The notes under the pieces: model-generated
The model's database searches: none
What the model was told of the DNA's origin: nothing
The model's input: only the letters and a program-made list of their open reading frames with translations
Program-made: the position numbers and the translations under genes
From: Omphalotus guepiniiformis
Lineage: Eukaryota > Basidiomycota > Agaricomycetes > Agaricales > Omphalotaceae
Length of the DNA stretch: 64,000 nucleotides
Assembly: GCA_028554645.1 (NCBI GenBank)
Contig: JAQOOI010000073.1
Coordinates: 372,001 to 436,000, forward strand
Reading direction: 5' to 3'
In this document: positions 46,428-57,074 of the stretch, in pieces
How positions within the stretch are numbered: the first letter of the stretch is position 1
Layout: the number at the start of each line of letters is the position of its first letter

Positions 46428-46532
46428 ATACCATGCATCATTGTGTTCAGCTTAAATGTTCCGCTCTTACATATTCACCTCCGGTATCACGAATGCACAT
46501 ATACACCATAAGGTAGTCAACGATATACAATG

Positions 46533-47035
46533 TCATGCGATTGACCTTGCGCGCGACTGCGCTCGGCGTCGTTTAGCATTTCGAGTTTCATAAGTAGTTA
46601 TTGTGCTAGTTAATACCCAACTGGGCTTACCGGTCTGATTGAGCCTCAGTACACGGTCCCGTATAGTTGGGTGTGAGGGGTGCTCGCTGAGGTCAGCAGG
46701 ATCCCAGACCGGGGAATGTGAACCTCGCTCGGGTGTCCTCCATATCCATGTCTGATACCCACCATCTGTTGTGTTACGATGTATGTAAACTATACCTAAC
46801 TTTGCTGGAGTCGGGGTCTCGGGAAGTGGTTCAAGGAGGTCATCGTGTCCCTGACTGTAATGCCACATGTTCTGGCCCTTTCCAGTTCGAGAAGAAAACG
46901 GATACGACTCCAGTTTTGTCGGTCCGAATTCTCCACCTTCAATCGGTGGTGGATGTTCCAGATAATATTTTGCCGTGCTCTTTGTAGGGTTGAAAGAGAC
47001 TGGGGATTTTCCACGGGGCGCCCCTAAAACATTCG
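46533..47035 (-). CDS. Hypothetical Pro-rich protein, partial model
   Basis: A long minus-strand open stretch from an acceptor-like site at about 47035 (ttttag) reads RGAPRGKSPVSFNPTKS, EHPPPIEGGEFGPTKLES, HDDLLEPLPETPTPAKL and YQTWIWRTPERGSHSPVWDP, and ends at 46533 after a possible intron near 46630. No start codon or upstream exon was fixed and no family recognised. The frame could be fortuitous. Confidence 0.3.
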
Positions 47036-47523
47036 AGGTGAGTTCATATTGTGCACATCAAACAATCAAACTGACTGCCTGAAGCACGATCGTTACAAAG
47101 GATCCCTCCTTCTGGCCCTCCAAATCGCCTCCCTTCCTTTTGTCTGTCCAGTGTGAGTTATCTTCTTTTTGCCATTAGAGGTAAAGGGATTCACATATCA
47201 GCAGGACTATCATGAACTTTGTGGACTATTCCTTCTTCATCACGCTCATAACGGAAAAAATCATGCTTGACCCTCCGATACCAGATGGTCTATCAATTCA
47301 CATTGAGTTGAATCCAAGACATCTGCGTATTTCACTTACAGAGGGCGCCAAATTCGATACTGGATTCATTGGAGGTTAACGATGAAAGCTCTCAGCTCTT
47401 GTTGTCGGACGACATGCTTATATACTCACAACCTCGTGTGTATTGCGTGTATGAGATCTAGAACGCAATCACCTATCTCCCCACAATCGGGCACATGATA
47501 CTTCCAATCTGACCCACCCCTTC
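47036..47523. other. No recognisable gene
   Basis: Short frames only; presumably the upstream region of the transposase gene at 47524. No terminal inverted repeat of that element could be identified here. Confidence 0.4.
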
Positions 47524-50141
47524 ATGTCGTCCTACCTCTATGCTCTGTGTACGTGCAACCTTTGCGTAGATGATGACCATCCCGGCGGGCAAAACATTTC
47601 GCGATCAACCAAATGGCGCCATGCGAAAGCTCAAACCAGTCAAGGCCTCAGTAATCCTGATCTCGGGATTGATCCGGCCGATGTTCCGCTAGACCAGACA
47701 GTACCGGAGGTCGAAAGTAAAATTGCCACGCAAAGGGTCAGCTTAGAGGATGAGTTGACAGAACTTGAAGAAGAAGTTACCATCAGGGTCCAACGTCTCA
47801 ATGTATCAGAACGACTCCAGTTCGTCACAAACCCGTCTGCAGACCTTGATTTCGAGTATCCGGATCCCGAGCAGCTCGTACACGCCAATTCGGGTCCATT
47901 TTCACTCAGTACTCGGGCACATTGTAATCAGAGGTTCCTTGAAAATGAATCTCGATTTTGCGCCATTCTTCTACATCTAGAAACGCTGCAGACCGCAGGT
48001 GAATCTAGGGACCGTTTACAAGATAGGGTATATGAAGCTCTCAACAAATTGCACACGCAAAAAGCGCACGAATGGCGTATTCAAGGTGCTGTCGCAAGCG
48101 GCAGTATTATAGACAATCGTGCGTTTTCATCTACCGTGTTCAATCTGTTGTTTTATTTATGTTACTCATAGGTGCTCATTTTTCGAATCAAATTCCTTGA
48201 GCGTCTGTTTTGACGCCCACATTCATGGCCGCGTTGATCATACATATACGATTCCAGGTACCTCTACGTCGCATGAGGATCATCTTAGCCTTGTTTCGGT
48301 GTATGTTACGCATTTCGGGCCCCAAGGAAGCTGCACAACACATTCCAAAAACCATTCAGCCCATAATTAGTCGGTATAATCTCGATCTGACCCTCCAGAC
48401 GCATCTGTGCTGTCCTGACTGCTATGCCTTGTACCCGTATTCGGCGGCAGATCTTGAACGCAACGAAAACTCCTATAAAGCGTCAGGCTTATTGGAATGC
48501 TGCTCGTGGCAATCTGCTCCGGACAGCGCTCCTTGTGGTGCAGTATTATGGCGCACCCATCGGATTGGCGCTCGTACCTTTGTGGTGCCAAGACAAAAAC
48601 AGGCACATCAGGATCTCAAGGAGTGGATTGGAAGAATATTGACTTTACCTGGTGTTGAGGATGCTTTAGAAGCACATCGAGCTCGACCTCGGCGTGCTGG
48701 CTGGCAGGAGGACTTCTGTGATTCCAAGGTCTTTCGAAGTTGTAAGGGACATGATGGAAAACCCTTTATGGAAGTGCCTGAGGGTTCAACTGAGCTCCGT
48801 TTAATAGCCAGTCTTGGATTCAACTCTTTCAATCCCTTCCACTCGTTGACAGCTCACCAGTCGGCATCTGTCACTGGAGTCTACATGGTTTTACTGGTGC
48901 TGCCTGACCACCTCAAATACTGGCCTGAATTTATCTACCTTGCTACAGTGATCAACGGCCCTGGGAAACCAAGCAAGGAAGAAGCAAATCACATCTTGAA
49001 ACTGGTCGTTGACGCGCTACTGGAACTCTGGAAAGGAGTTCAGTATGCCCAGACCTACAAGTATCCTTCTGGGAGAAGTGTGGCTCTTCTCCTTATACCA
49101 CTGGTGTGCGATGTAGAAGGCTCTCATCAGGTTGCTGGGTTTCCGAGTCACGCAGCCACTTTTTTCTGCACCCGATGCCTGCTACCTCTGCAAGAGATCA
49201 ATAATTTTGATTGGAATACCTGGCCTCAAAGGAATCCCCATACGCATCTGCTTCACGCTGTTGAATGGCGCGATGCTGCGACTCTAGAGGAGAGAAAGCG
49301 AATCTTTGATACATATGGTCTGCGTTGGTCGGAATTGCTAAGACTTCCTTACTGGAACCCGATTAGCTTTACCATAATTGACAACATGCATCTTGCATAT
49401 CTTGGACTATTTGAGACGCATGTTCGAGACATTTGGCAGATTAACAATGAGAAGGAAGGAGGTGATGGGCTCCTTTCGCAGTCGACAAAATATTCGCGAC
49501 CTCCAAATGCACTGTTACGTCCTGTACAGTTGAGAATTCGTGAAAATGGCCCAGACTTGGATGCTTGGTTAAGGGGGCAGAGCAAGGACATCTTATGGTA
49601 CATTTGCTTCAGCGAGAAGCTGCGCACGGCCGGTGTGAAAGCGGTTCTCGTTCAGGAAATTATCAAATGGGTATGTATTTTTTCCTGTATGTGTGTATCT
49701 GGTCCCTAATGTATCCATCTTCAGCGTCAAGCTGGCGGCCCCGAATCCGTTCACGTTATTCCACCCGTAGATTATGGTATCAATGTGCCACTCAGTGAGG
49801 GTCGTTCGGACGACGAGATGTCAGTTCATTCAGCAGAAACTTCCATTTTCTCCGATACAATATCTCAACGATCAACCTCTATTGCATCCACCGTCGAATT
49901 ACCATCTGCCAACATTGTACCGCATGTCCAGCAGTCATTCCCCAACTGGGATGAGGCACGGTACACCAAAAACAAACAACGGTTTCTCGACTTCACGAGA
50001 GCCTCCGTCTCCACTAGTGTGTTCCCATTACCCCATCTCAGGGCTTTATGTGAGGACCTTCAAATTGAATTCAACCTGACCAACCAGAAGAAGCACCTTT
50101 GCGCACGCTTAGATCAATTACGAGTTCGAAATGAAATGTAG
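47524..50141 (+). CDS. TNP2/Plavaka-type (CACTA-related) transposase, C-terminally short
   Basis: Exon 1 from ATG 47524 encodes a C-x-C-x2-C finger-like start (CTCNLC) and an acidic coiled-coil region. The large exon (about 48260-49672) carries the conserved transposase core: HLCCPDCYALYP, FNPFHSLTAHQSASVTGVYMVLL, YLATVINGPGKPSKEEANH, LIPLVCDVEGSHQVAGF, TFFCTRCLLPL and RLPYWNPISFTIIDNMHLAYLGL. A last exon (49734-50141) ends with a SAP-like tail. In relatives the frame VDxFNPF has the first catalytic Asp; here it reads LGFNSFNPF, so that Asp seems lost. Relatives also continue well beyond this stop. Probably non-autonomous or dead. The intron 1 borders are uncertain. Confidence 0.7.
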
Positions 50142-50236
50142 AATTCGTTCTTTCATGGCCATTTTTTCGCATTTTTGGTACCCGTTAAGTGTGATGCCGC
50201 TGATTGCCGTTCCGGCCGGCTCTTCGTCTTGCGGCT

Positions 50237-50440
50237 TTTTCGCTCACTTGTGTCCACTTAAGCGTGAAGTCACGTGTCTCTTGTATCTGGGGCTTTTCGC
50301 TCACTTGTGTCCACTTAAGCGTGAAGTCACGTGTCTCTTGTATCTGGGGCTTTTCGCTCACTTGTGGTCCAGTTAAGCGTGCAATCACGTGCTCTATGGG
50401 ATTGGGGATTTTGCCTGCGCGCAAGTTCCAGTTAAGCATG
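50237..50440. repeat. 57-bp tandem repeat, two exact copies plus degraded units
   Basis: 50237-50293 and 50294-50350 appear identical (ttttcgctcacttgtg...). A third divergent copy runs from 50351 and a weak fourth follows to about 50440. Each holds cacgtg or related words. It directly follows the transposase stop and may be its subterminal repeat zone. Confidence 0.88.
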
Positions 50441-50617
50441 AGCTTATTACTCATCTCGCTATCGTAACTCTCTTGAATCGTGCTCCCTTTGTCATTTCTG
50501 TTTGGTGTGACATTCATCTAATGTTTCGTTTTCTGTATTTCTACTCGACCTTTTCCTGACATTTTCTGTTTTCTGTTTTTACTACCTTATCACATCTCTC
50601 TCCTATTCCGACGCTCG
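50441..50617. other. Pyrimidine-rich spacer
   Basis: No gene was seen; T/C-rich on the plus strand, downstream of the broken gene that ends at 50618. Confidence 0.35.
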
Positions 50618-50804
50618 CTAGTCGTTCATCTCCATCCTACCCATCTTCGCGCTTGCCTCCGCTGCCATCTCGTCATCATAGTCTGCCTTACGCTTCAAGC
50701 TAATGATTGGTCCTTTTTTCGCCCCTGCACGTCGAGCTTCCTGTATAACCTGTGAGTATCAGTTTTTTCGATAGTTTCCGCCACCTTACCTCTGATATAG
50801 TACT
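50618..50804 (-). pseudogene. Unknown multi-exon gene, 3' end beyond gypsy copy 2
   Basis: Without the gypsy element and one TSD, the minus-strand frame from 57075 reads LLDSTISE up to a gtaagg donor. After the acceptor at about 50752 it continues VIQEARRAGAKKGPIISLKRKADYDDEM...GRMEMND and stops at 50618. The basic tail resembles an NLS. The insertion lies about ten bases before the splice donor. Confidence 0.6.
50800..50804. repeat. gypsy copy 2 target-site duplication, left (gtact)
   Basis: Repeated exactly at 57075-57079. Confidence 0.92.
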
Positions 50805-51258
50805 TGTCAGCGACTCGAGTTGTCAAACTCAAATAACCAAACACAAGAATCTCAGTTTCACACGAATAAGAGAAAAGCAGAAAATAGAATTGAGAAGAGG
50901 AATGATACAAAGATGTTATGCTAAGTACAAGTCTAAACTCGAGGAGTTATTGACAAGATCGAAGCTAAAGAAATATCTACCTAAGCGGACTTGTTATATA
51001 CGTAAATAAAACCCTAAACCCTGGGCTATAACCCTTGACTAATCCACCGTGTGTCTACCATGAGTTCGATCGCCTCAAGTGTTTCATTAATGATCGTGAT
51101 CGCCTTGAGGTCTACATGCTTGATCTCGATCATTATGCTACCTACGTGTGTATTTAATATAACCCTAGATCTATAACTTAAGATGCTATCTACTGATAAT
51201 AAAAGTGTCCATATGTACAAACAATGAGATAAGATGAAAAAAGAAAACGTTCGTAACA
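50805..51258 (-). repeat. 3' LTR of gypsy copy 2
   Basis: 454 bp, near-identical to 56621-57074. Confidence 0.95.
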
Positions 51259-51269
51259 TGACCCCCTCC

Positions 51270-54200
51270 TTAGGGACGATGTCCCCATCGTCCTAACTTC
51301 ACTGCTAATGCTTCTGTCGGCATCTTCTTCGTTTCTACTACTTCCGTATATGCTTCAGGGATAGGTCGTAACAATGATGTTGGGAATAAGGAAATTGGAA
51401 CCTCAATCTTTCTTAACTGAGGTGGTCGTGGTTTAGTGGGGAATTTTTTATGAAACTCTTCAATTGCTTCTTTTGCGTTTGCAAGGTTTGCTAATGGTTC
51501 CCATGTTTGTTCGTGCCGCGAGTATCCCTTCCATTGGACTTTGTATCCGAATCTCCCTCCCCTATATTTCCCTGAATCTACTATCTCTTCCACTTCAAAC
51601 TCCAGTTCTTCTCCTTCTATCACTGGTGGCGGATTATCATTCTTAGGCTGTTCGGGGAATTCAGGCGGATGATAGGGTGACAGTAAAACTTCGTTAAAGA
51701 CTGGATGTATCCTCTTCCAAGTCTTCGGTATCTTTAGTTGATACGACGTCGCTCCAACTTTCTTTACGACTTCAAAAGGACCAAATCGTTTATCATCCAA
51801 CTTCTTCATTGGTCGATCAGAAGTCAGGTTTGTCGCTTCAAGCCATACTTTGTCATTAGGCTTATATTCAACTGATGGTTTCCTCTTCTTGTCGTAATAC
51901 CGAGTCATGTCTTCCTTTGCCTTCTTAAGCGCCGCCTCTACTTCGTCCCTGATCTTGATCATCTTATCGGCAAATTCCTGTGCTGTGGGATTTGCCGGCG
52001 GAGTTCTTGGAGCTGTTCCCTTATACGGATGTCGTCCCATATCCGCATAGAACGGAGTAACACCCGTGGCTGAGTGTATCCTATCATTCAACACGAACTC
52101 TGCTGTTGGTAACCATTCATGCCAGTCGTTCTGATGTTGATTGATAAATAACCGGAGATAATGTTCAATCTCTTGGTTCATCCGTTCCATCTGTCCATTC
52201 GTCTGTGGGTGATATGCCGTTGTGAAGCTTCCTTGAATGCCTAATAACCGGTATAGTTCCTTCATGAATCGGGAATGATATTGGGGTCCCCGATCATGAA
52301 TAATCTTTCTCGGTAATCCGTGTATAGGAAAGATTTTGTCCCTATAGATTCTGGCCATTCCTTCAGACGTTAACGACATGTGTGTGGGTACCAGACGTGT
52401 TCGTTTCGTGAAATGATCCACAGTCACACTTATGGCATTAAAACCTCCAGCTTCCGGTAGTTCTCCGATCAGATCCGTTCCTATGACTTCCCAGGGACCT
52501 TGTGGAACATTGTTTGTGACTAGTGTTCCCGTTGGTTTGGTTCGATGAATCTTAGTGGCCTGACACTTTTCACACCCTTTAACGTATTTCCGTACATCCT
52601 GAGTGATTCCCGGCCACCAATAGTTTCTCGTCACCAATTCCATGGTTTTGAACTGTCCTGGATGTCCCGTCAGAACGGTATCATGATGTAGTCCGATGAT
52701 CTTTCCCCGTAACCTATTATCAATAGGCACGTAAATCCTATCCTGCCACATTACAATTCCTTCCTCTGACTCGACCCAATCCTTCTCTTTTCCTTCTAAA
52801 GCCTTATTCACTAGATTATCCCGCACTTTTGACTTTTTCTTGATAAGATCTAAGATCTCGTCCTCGGGCATCTCTAGTCTGTTGATCGAAAAAAGTTCCG
52901 GCTTTAAAAGTACCACATCCTCATTGTCTTTCTCCCCCGTCTCATGATTGGCCATCCTGGACAATGCATCTGGCTTTCCCATCGACTTTCCAGGTTTATG
53001 AATCAGTGTAAAGTCGTATTCAGATAATTCAGTGATCCATCGGGCTTGTCGACGATTCAATTTCTGAGGTTTTTTGAAATACTGAAGATTTTGATGATCT
53101 GTATAGATCTCAAATGACTCTTCCGCACCCATCAGATACTGTCTCCAATCTGCTAAGGAATCCATAATGGCCATCATTTCCTTATCATAGATCTCATAAT
53201 TACGTTCCGTTTCATTTAGAGATCTAGATCTGAATGCAATAGGCCACCATTTTCCATCTATCTTTTGCGATAAGACAGCTCCGTTCGCATAATCTGAGGA
53301 ATCTGCCTCGACTCTGAATTGCCCATGATCACGGGGTATGGTTAGAACAACTTCTTCGGCAATTCTACTTTTGAGTTCTTCGAATGCCTGCTGTTGCTGC
53401 TCTGTCCATTCCCACTTTGAATTCCCAGTCAGTGATGACAATGGTTTCGCCACTTGACTGAATCCTCGGATAAATCGTCGGTAAAAGTTGCAGAAACCCA
53501 AGAAGGACTGTACTTCCTTCTTGTTTCCTGGTATTTTCCATTCTTTTACCGCTTTGACTTTCTTTGGATCCATCCGCACTTGTCCGTTCCCTACAAACAC
53601 TCCAAGGTACTCGACATTACTGGTCTCGAATTCGCACTTTTCAGGTCTAAGATACAACTTGTGTTGTCGTAATATATCTAACACCTGTTTTACAATTGAC
53701 TCGTGCTCTTCGATTGTATTTGTGAAAACCAAAATGTCGTCTAAGTACACCATGACATGACCTTCATTGATCAAATCCCTTAAGATATGATTCATGAACG
53801 CTTGGAAGGTCGCCGGAGAATTTGTAAGACCAAAGAACATAACCGTTGGTTCAAAGAGCCCCCGATTAGTCCTAAATGCCGCCTTCCACTCATCACCTTC
53901 TTTGATCCGGATATTATTGTATCCCCATCGAACATCCATTTTCGAAAATACTTTCGAGTCCTTCAGTTTATCAATGAGTTCTTGAATGAGTGGCAACGGG
54001 TATTTGTTCTTTATTGTTGCTTCATTCAACTTCCGATAATCCTGAACAGGTCGAAGTTTCCCATCTTTCTTTGCCACAAAGAAGAATGGTGAGGCCATCG
54101 GTGACTTTGATGGTCTAATTCGTCCAGATTTCAGATTTTCCTTAATGAACTCATCTAAAACTTTCTGTTCCGAAGGATTTAATGGATAGACCTTGCAATC

Positions 54201-55364
54201 TACTGGCGTAAAGTCTGGCTTCAGCTCAATTGCATGGTCCCAGGGTCTTCGTTCGGGTAAATTTTGGAAATCGGCTTCATCAAAAACATCCTTGTACTCA
54301 TTGACGTATTTGTCTGCTTTTGACTCAGTCTTTTTGCCCTTTCCAAAGTTCATACTTCGAAGATATCCATCCCAATTCAGGTAAAACAAGCGATCCCCTT
54401 CTTCCAGTTCCCGTACTTCAGCGTCGGATTCAGGTTTTAGGTAATATGGTATGTAACCACACTTCTTAGGACATCGGTCAAACTTTAAGGTTGAGTCATT
54501 CCAATCTATATTGGGATTATGACATCTTAACCAATCGAGTCCCAGAAATATGTCCGTTTTGCCCAAATTTGTAACAGCAAGTTCAATGCGTTCCGCATGA
54601 TCTCCCATTACCAATCTGACTTCTATGAATCCTTCAATTGAACCGTCTTCGTTTAAGGTACCATCAGCATTGTATACCGGCATCTTTACTGGTAATTTCT
54701 TAACAGTTAAGCCATGTCGCTCTACGAATTCTTTATTGACGCAAGAACCCGTTGCTCCACTGTCAAGTAATGCTGATGTCTGTATCTGCTTGCCACTCTC
54801 GATGTCTTCGATTGTAACAGACAACTTGAGATCTCTTCCTTTAGTACCTTTTACGAACCGCAAGTTTTTCTTAAGTGACTTTACGGCTGTGATGGCTTCG
54901 CTGATGTCCAATGACCGGATCTGGGCAACCGTTTCTTCTGATGCTTCCCTGGCCCGACAGGTTGGCATCCATGCTCTCAGAATTCCCACCGCTCGTTCTG
55001 ACTCATCCTCCCTTACTCTCTGCGCTATCCATTCTGGTGAATTCGGCAGATAACGTTCTCTCACAGGTTTTGAATCGGACTTTGTAGATACTGACGCAAA
55101 TTTATTCTCAGGATGATTAAATACAAAGTGAAAATTGCTGTCCTTGTGATCTACACTAGACTGTTCCGATTCTAACTCAGAAGGACCTGTATTCACTTCT
55201 GAGCTCTGACAAAACCCGTATCCGATTTCAACCAGTTCAAGAACCAGCTCGGTGGCTGTTCTTCTTTCTTCTCTTCCTCCTGCACGTTCACCTGCCTCAC
55301 TCTCTGACCCCGCTTTGCTGGACAATCCCGCGAGATGTGTCCCTTCTGTCCGCAATTGAAGCAC
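51270..55364 (-). CDS. pol of gypsy copy 2 (protease, RT, RNase H, integrase, chromodomain)
   Basis: This 1364-codon open frame overlaps gag by 172 bp. Translation is expected to enter at 55211 by -1 frameshifting, not at an ATG. Visible motifs: protease LLDSGATGS, RT FSKMDVRWGY and YLDDILVF, RNase H VEADSSDYANGA and YDKEMMAI, integrase GHPGQFK...CEKCQATK, catalytic TDLIGELP, HDRGPQYH and YHPQTNGQMERMNQE, then GPF-type VWLEATN...GPFEVVKKVG and chromodomain FGYKVQWKGYSRHEQTWEP. It copies and integrates the element. No stop codon interrupts it, unlike copy 1. Confidence 0.95.
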   Translation of the reverse strand: MLQLRTEGTHLAGLSSKAGSESEAGERAGGREERRTATELVLELVEIGYGFCQSSEVNTGPSELESEQSSVDHKDSNFHFVFNHPENKFASVSTKSDSKPVRERYLPNSPEWIAQRVREDESERAVGILRAWMPTCRAREASEETVAQIRSLDISEAITAVKSLKKNLRFVKGTKGRDLKLSVTIEDIESGKQIQTSALLDSGATGSCVNKEFVERHGLTVKKLPVKMPVYNADGTLNEDGSIEGFIEVRLVMGDHAERIELAVTNLGKTDIFLGLDWLRCHNPNIDWNDSTLKFDRCPKKCGYIPYYLKPESDAEVRELEEGDRLFYLNWDGYLRSMNFGKGKKTESKADKYVNEYKDVFDEADFQNLPERRPWDHAIELKPDFTPVDCKVYPLNPSEQKVLDEFIKENLKSGRIRPSKSPMASPFFFVAKKDGKLRPVQDYRKLNEATIKNKYPLPLIQELIDKLKDSKVFSKMDVRWGYNNIRIKEGDEWKAAFRTNRGLFEPTVMFFGLTNSPATFQAFMNHILRDLINEGHVMVYLDDILVFTNTIEEHESIVKQVLDILRQHKLYLRPEKCEFETSNVEYLGVFVGNGQVRMDPKKVKAVKEWKIPGNKKEVQSFLGFCNFYRRFIRGFSQVAKPLSSLTGNSKWEWTEQQQQAFEELKSRIAEEVVLTIPRDHGQFRVEADSSDYANGAVLSQKIDGKWWPIAFRSRSLNETERNYEIYDKEMMAIMDSLADWRQYLMGAEESFEIYTDHQNLQYFKKPQKLNRRQARWITELSEYDFTLIHKPGKSMGKPDALSRMANHETGEKDNEDVVLLKPELFSINRLEMPEDEILDLIKKKSKVRDNLVNKALEGKEKDWVESEEGIVMWQDRIYVPIDNRLRGKIIGLHHDTVLTGHPGQFKTMELVTRNYWWPGITQDVRKYVKGCEKCQATKIHRTKPTGTLVTNNVPQGPWEVIGTDLIGELPEAGGFNAISVTVDHFTKRTRLVPTHMSLTSEGMARIYRDKIFPIHGLPRKIIHDRGPQYHSRFMKELYRLLGIQGSFTTAYHPQTNGQMERMNQEIEHYLRLFINQHQNDWHEWLPTAEFVLNDRIHSATGVTPFYADMGRHPYKGTAPRTPPANPTAQEFADKMIKIRDEVEAALKKAKEDMTRYYDKKRKPSVEYKPNDKVWLEATNLTSDRPMKKLDDKRFGPFEVVKKVGATSYQLKIPKTWKRIHPVFNEVLLSPYHPPEFPEQPKNDNPPPVIEGEELEFEVEEIVDSGKYRGGRFGYKVQWKGYSRHEQTWEPLANLANAKEAIEEFHKKFPTKPRPPQLRKIEVPISLFPTSLLRPIPEAYTEVVETKKMPTEALAVKLGRWGHRP
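55174..55217 (-). promoter_or_regulatory. Programmed -1 frameshift signal, copy 2
   Basis: Slippery heptamer GGGTTTT on the minus strand (55217-55211), 5-nt spacer, then a 10-bp stem (55205-55196 with 55183-55174) whose loop starts with the gag stop. Identical to the signal in copy 1. Confidence 0.8.
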
Positions 55365-56086
55365 TGCCCATTCCTTCGGGCCGCGTCAATGTCCATGGGT
55401 TTACCTATACCCCCAAAGGTTGTTCCTGTGGCGTCTCTCCGATCACCACTTCCTGCCGCCTGTTGCGGACTTTCTCTTCTTGGCGTAAACGCCGGTTGGT
55501 TCTGGTTCTGATTCTTGCGCCACTCCTGACGCCTTCTCCATAGTTGATCAATCTTGATCACTATGTCCTTCCATTCATCGTACACTTTGGGCAACTCGTC
55601 CCTCGTGTAAATGGCATCAATTGTTTTCTCATTAATGCCCTTTTCGATGAGCCGCACCACGTACGGGTCATCCTTCTTGTAATCCGCCTCCGTCAACAGT
55701 ATCTCCAACTCCTGGAAATACTCCTCCGCCGTTCCCGCTCCCTGCTTCAACAACTCCACCTTCTCCTGCGCTGTCCTCTGCAGACCGGAATCTAGGAACG
55801 CCTTGTTCAAGGCTTGCTTGAATTGCGCCCAGTCTTTCTGCCACTTCTCGTTGTCTTGGTCAAAATGGGTGTTGTAGTAATTATTCACCCATCCGTCCAC
55901 AAGCTTTCCATTCATGAAAGAGATTGCAACATCAATCCTTTCATCGTCGGTCGTGATACCATTTTTCTTATCACGAATGTATGTAAAGAGCCTTCGACGC
56001 CAATTCTTGAACTCAGATTTGACGCCAGTGAAGTTGTCGGGTTTGTTGAGGAGTGATTTTCCTTGTGAGGTGTCGATTTCAGACAT
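55193..56086 (-). CDS. gag of gypsy copy 2
   Basis: 297 aa from MSEIDTSQGKS. It has a capsid-like helical region (residues about 20-190), a basic linker and one CCHC knuckle (CFNCGQKGHISRDC, about 235-248). It forms the particle and binds element RNA. The stop lies in the loop of the frameshift hairpin. The frame is open where copy 1 has a TGA (here CGA). Confidence 0.93.
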   Translation of the reverse strand: MSEIDTSQGKSLLNKPDNFTGVKSEFKNWRRRLFTYIRDKKNGITTDDERIDVAISFMNGKLVDGWVNNYYNTHFDQDNEKWQKDWAQFKQALNKAFLDSGLQRTAQEKVELLKQGAGTAEEYFQELEILLTEADYKKDDPYVVRLIEKGINEKTIDAIYTRDELPKVYDEWKDIVIKIDQLWRRRQEWRKNQNQNQPAFTPRRESPQQAAGSGDRRDATGTTFGGIGKPMDIDAARRNGQCFNCGQKGHISRDCPAKRGQRVRQVNVQEEEKKEEQPPSWFLNWLKSDTGFVRAQK

Positions 56087-56620
56087 TCTGATAGGGGTAG
56101 AAGGTCGGGTAGAATAGGGAGATGATGCAAGAGATTTGTAGGAAGGTGTGATAGGTGATGGGATAGTGGTTTCTTCGAAGAGACTGCTAAAGTTCCCCCA
56201 AGATTCCGTAATGGTAGAGTTTACTTCGGTCCGTCAGTAACCTCACGAAGAGATTTCGGGACCTTTTCTACCTCTAATAGACGAGTTCCTAATCTGTGCT
56301 TGCTTGCTGAGTAAACCTGGGCGTGCCTTTCTAGGAGTGCACCTCGTTCCCCAAGCGCAAAGTCCCCTCCCCGAAGGTTGGTTATCAGACGATGCTTTCT
56401 GCTGCCAGTACCGAGTCGGACTCAACGTTACTCGTTTGTACTATAGGCGCAATTACTCTAATGGAGCACAGATTCCTAATTCGGACGGAAACCCGAATAT
56501 CAAAGGGAGAAAATGAAGTAAGCGTGTGAAGGGTCAAGAGAAACTTACTTGCTACTGAAATAGCAACAAGAAGGCGATTTGAATTGTGTTGGTCGGGTGA
56601 GTTGTGTAGCTTCGATCTTA

Positions 56621-57074
56621 TGTCAGCGACTCGAGTTGTCAAACTCAAATAACCAAACACGAGAATCTCAGTTTCACACGAATAAGAGAAAAGCAGAAAA
56701 TAGAATTGAGAAGAGGAATGATACAAAGATGTTATGCTAAGTACAAGTCTAAACTCGAGGAGTTATTGACAAGATCGAAGCTAAAGAAATATCTACCTAA
56801 GCGGACTTGTTATATACGTAAATAAAACCCTAAACCCTGGGCTATAACCCTTGACTAATCCACCGTGTGTCTACCATGAGTTCGATCGCCTCAAGTGTTT
56901 CATTAATGATCGTGATCGCCTTGAGGTCTACATGCTTGATCTCGATCATTATGCTACCTACGTGTGTATTTAATATAACCCTAGATCTATAACTTAAGAT
57001 GCTATCTACTGATAATAAAAGTGTCCATATGTACAAACAATGAGATAAGATGAAAAAAGAAAACATTCGTAACA
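56621..57074 (-). repeat. 5' LTR of gypsy copy 2
   Basis: 454 bp; contains the TATA box and self-primer (complement) as in copy 1. The TSD gtact follows at 57075-57079. Confidence 0.95.

Larger units (their letters stand above)
50805..57074 (-). mobile_element. Ty3/gypsy chromodomain LTR retrotransposon, copy 2 (full length, open frames)
   Basis: The 6270-bp minus-strand copy has LTRs at 50805-51258 and 56621-57074 that differ at only two of 454 positions by eye, both of them CpG/CpA pairs. It has a 5-bp TSD, uninterrupted gag and pol, the -1 frameshift signal at 55174-55217 and the self-primer PBS just inside the 5' LTR (about 56607-56619). It is the young, potentially active relative of copy 1 and is inserted in an exon of an unknown gene. 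Confidence 0.95.

Noticed and set aside
50237..50440. Possible CRISPR-like array
   Set aside because: The units are contiguous tandem copies without unique spacers, and the genome is eukaryotic.
53454..55543. Plus-strand frames opposite gypsy copy 2
   Set aside because: They are antisense shadows of pol and gag and recur at the equivalent places of copy 1.
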